Below are positions 63,649 to 64,000 of a DNA stretch of 64,000 bases, one piece after another. The DNA is from an uncultured Verrucomicrobia subdivision 3 bacterium. Lineage in GTDB: Bacteria > Verrucomicrobiota > Verrucomicrobiia > Limisphaerales > UBA11358. Each line of letters starts with the position of its first letter. Positions within the stretch are counted from its first letter, which is position 1. The translations under genes were made by a program, and so were the position numbers. Where the stretch lies: NCBI GenBank assembly GCA_903865745.1, contig CAIPKV010000079.1, forward strand, positions 42,920 through 106,919, in the 5' to 3' direction. Under the pieces are notes generated by a model. That model was not told the DNA's origin, did no database searches, and saw only the letters and a list, made by a program, of their open reading frames with translations.

Positions 63649-64000
63649 CTAAAGCCCCCTCACACAACGGAACCCAATGTCGTCGGCGGCACTGCTCGGG
63701 TCGGAGCTGTTTTGGCGATAGGTGCACCGCGAGACGTCGGCGTAGACGAACCAATAGCCGCCGCGCAACACACGGGAGCCCGATCCTGGCCCCGCTCCCG
63801 TTGGGTTGTTTGTGGTCGGCTGACCATACGGCGTGCCATACCAGTCCCCACACCATTCTAACACATTCCCCGCCATGTCGTATAACCCGTAGCCATTCGG
63901 CGCAAACGAACCCACCGGACTTGTCGCCGGACTCGTTCCTCCGACACTCCCGACCGCATTATAGCCATTCGGCCCCAAATCATAGCTGTAACTGGCGGTC
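63649..64000 (-). CDS. FGE/sulfatase-modifying-factor domain protein, C-terminal part
   Basis: The frame runs in from the window edge at 64000 and encodes 116 residues of the formylglycine-generating-enzyme-like fold: YDLGPNGYNAVG, GLYDMAGNVLEWCGDWYGTP, SRVLRGGYWFVYADVSRCTY and DDIGFRCVRGL at the very end. True FGEs convert a sulfatase Cys to formylglycine, but many proteins with this fold do other work. The N-terminus and any active-site cysteine pair lie beyond the window, so the activity is not determined. Confidence 0.88.
   Translation of the reverse strand, partial: TASYSYDLGPNGYNAVGSVGGTSPATSPVGSFAPNGYGLYDMAGNVLEWCGDWYGTPYGQPTTNNPTGAGPGSGSRVLRGGYWFVYADVSRCTYRQNSSDPSSAADDIGFRCVRGL

Overview
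The window looks like a chromosomal contig from a Verrucomicrobiota bacterium, most likely near Pedosphaera ('Limisphaerales'). This is inference, from lipid A genes (lpxL, lpxK; Gram-negative envelope), pseudopilins with long odd leaders and an alanine before the processing site, GH29/GH2/sulfatase-modifying enzyme genes, few clear Shine-Dalgarno sites, and about 58% G+C in the parts I counted by hand. No rRNA, phage, plasmid or cas genes were seen. There is one tRNA (His).

Layout. 1-1874: lpxL (cut by the window edge) and lpxK, minus strand. 3351-15936: a type II secretion operon behind a textbook sigma-54 promoter, in the order glycine-rich secreted protein, gspE, F, G, H, I, J, K, L, M, a GspC/PilP-like gene, then a secretin encoded as two separate proteins. 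An NtrB-like histidine kinase follows (15979-17520). 17524-25253 (minus): PQQ-type propeller protein, GH2 beta-galactosidase-like enzyme, CBS/SpoIIE phosphatase, rmuC, ridA. 25359-28783 (plus): a divergent SDR carrying a REP-like hairpin inside its reading frame, and an alpha-L-fucosidase. 28839-30349 (minus): hicBA and two AT-rich genes, probably acquired. 30647-34446 (minus): two unknown genes, a CheY-like protein, a GreA/B-like factor and mtnP. 34564: pilT. 35728-44281 (plus): a sulfate-uptake locus with Rrf2 regulator, porin, sulfate-binding protein, YezD, an M14-like hydrolase, rhodanese, cysT, cysW, cysA and DUF2061. 44935-47566: tRNA-His, transaldolase and, divergently, rhamnulokinase. 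48173-56572 (plus): HEAT protein, a pseudo-receiver/DUF4388 protein, nadC, birA, coaX, leuS. 56588-60310: an ArsR-methyltransferase fusion divergent from metK-ahcY (SAM cycle). 60517-63151: AraC regulator, a gutted rhamnonate-dehydratase remnant, a Gfo/Idh oxidoreductase and a second gene remnant. 63649-64000: end of an FGE/sulfatase-modifying protein.

The most unusual signal is a set of six intergenic tandem arrays (A-F) at about 2.2, 19.5, 31.5, 40.1, 47.7 and 63.2 kb. All share a 21-bp period, but each has its own consensus. Four have units with internal dyad symmetry, and in array A several changes occur in both arms of a dyad. Every array lies a short distance downstream of a stop codon and none lies between divergent genes. 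They are not CRISPRs and do not look coding. A 21-bp period is both two helical turns and seven codons. The other leading observations are the secretin split inside domain N3, the sigma-54 promoter with paired upstream sites, and a leuS gene whose editing domain has a clearly lower G+C than the rest of the gene.
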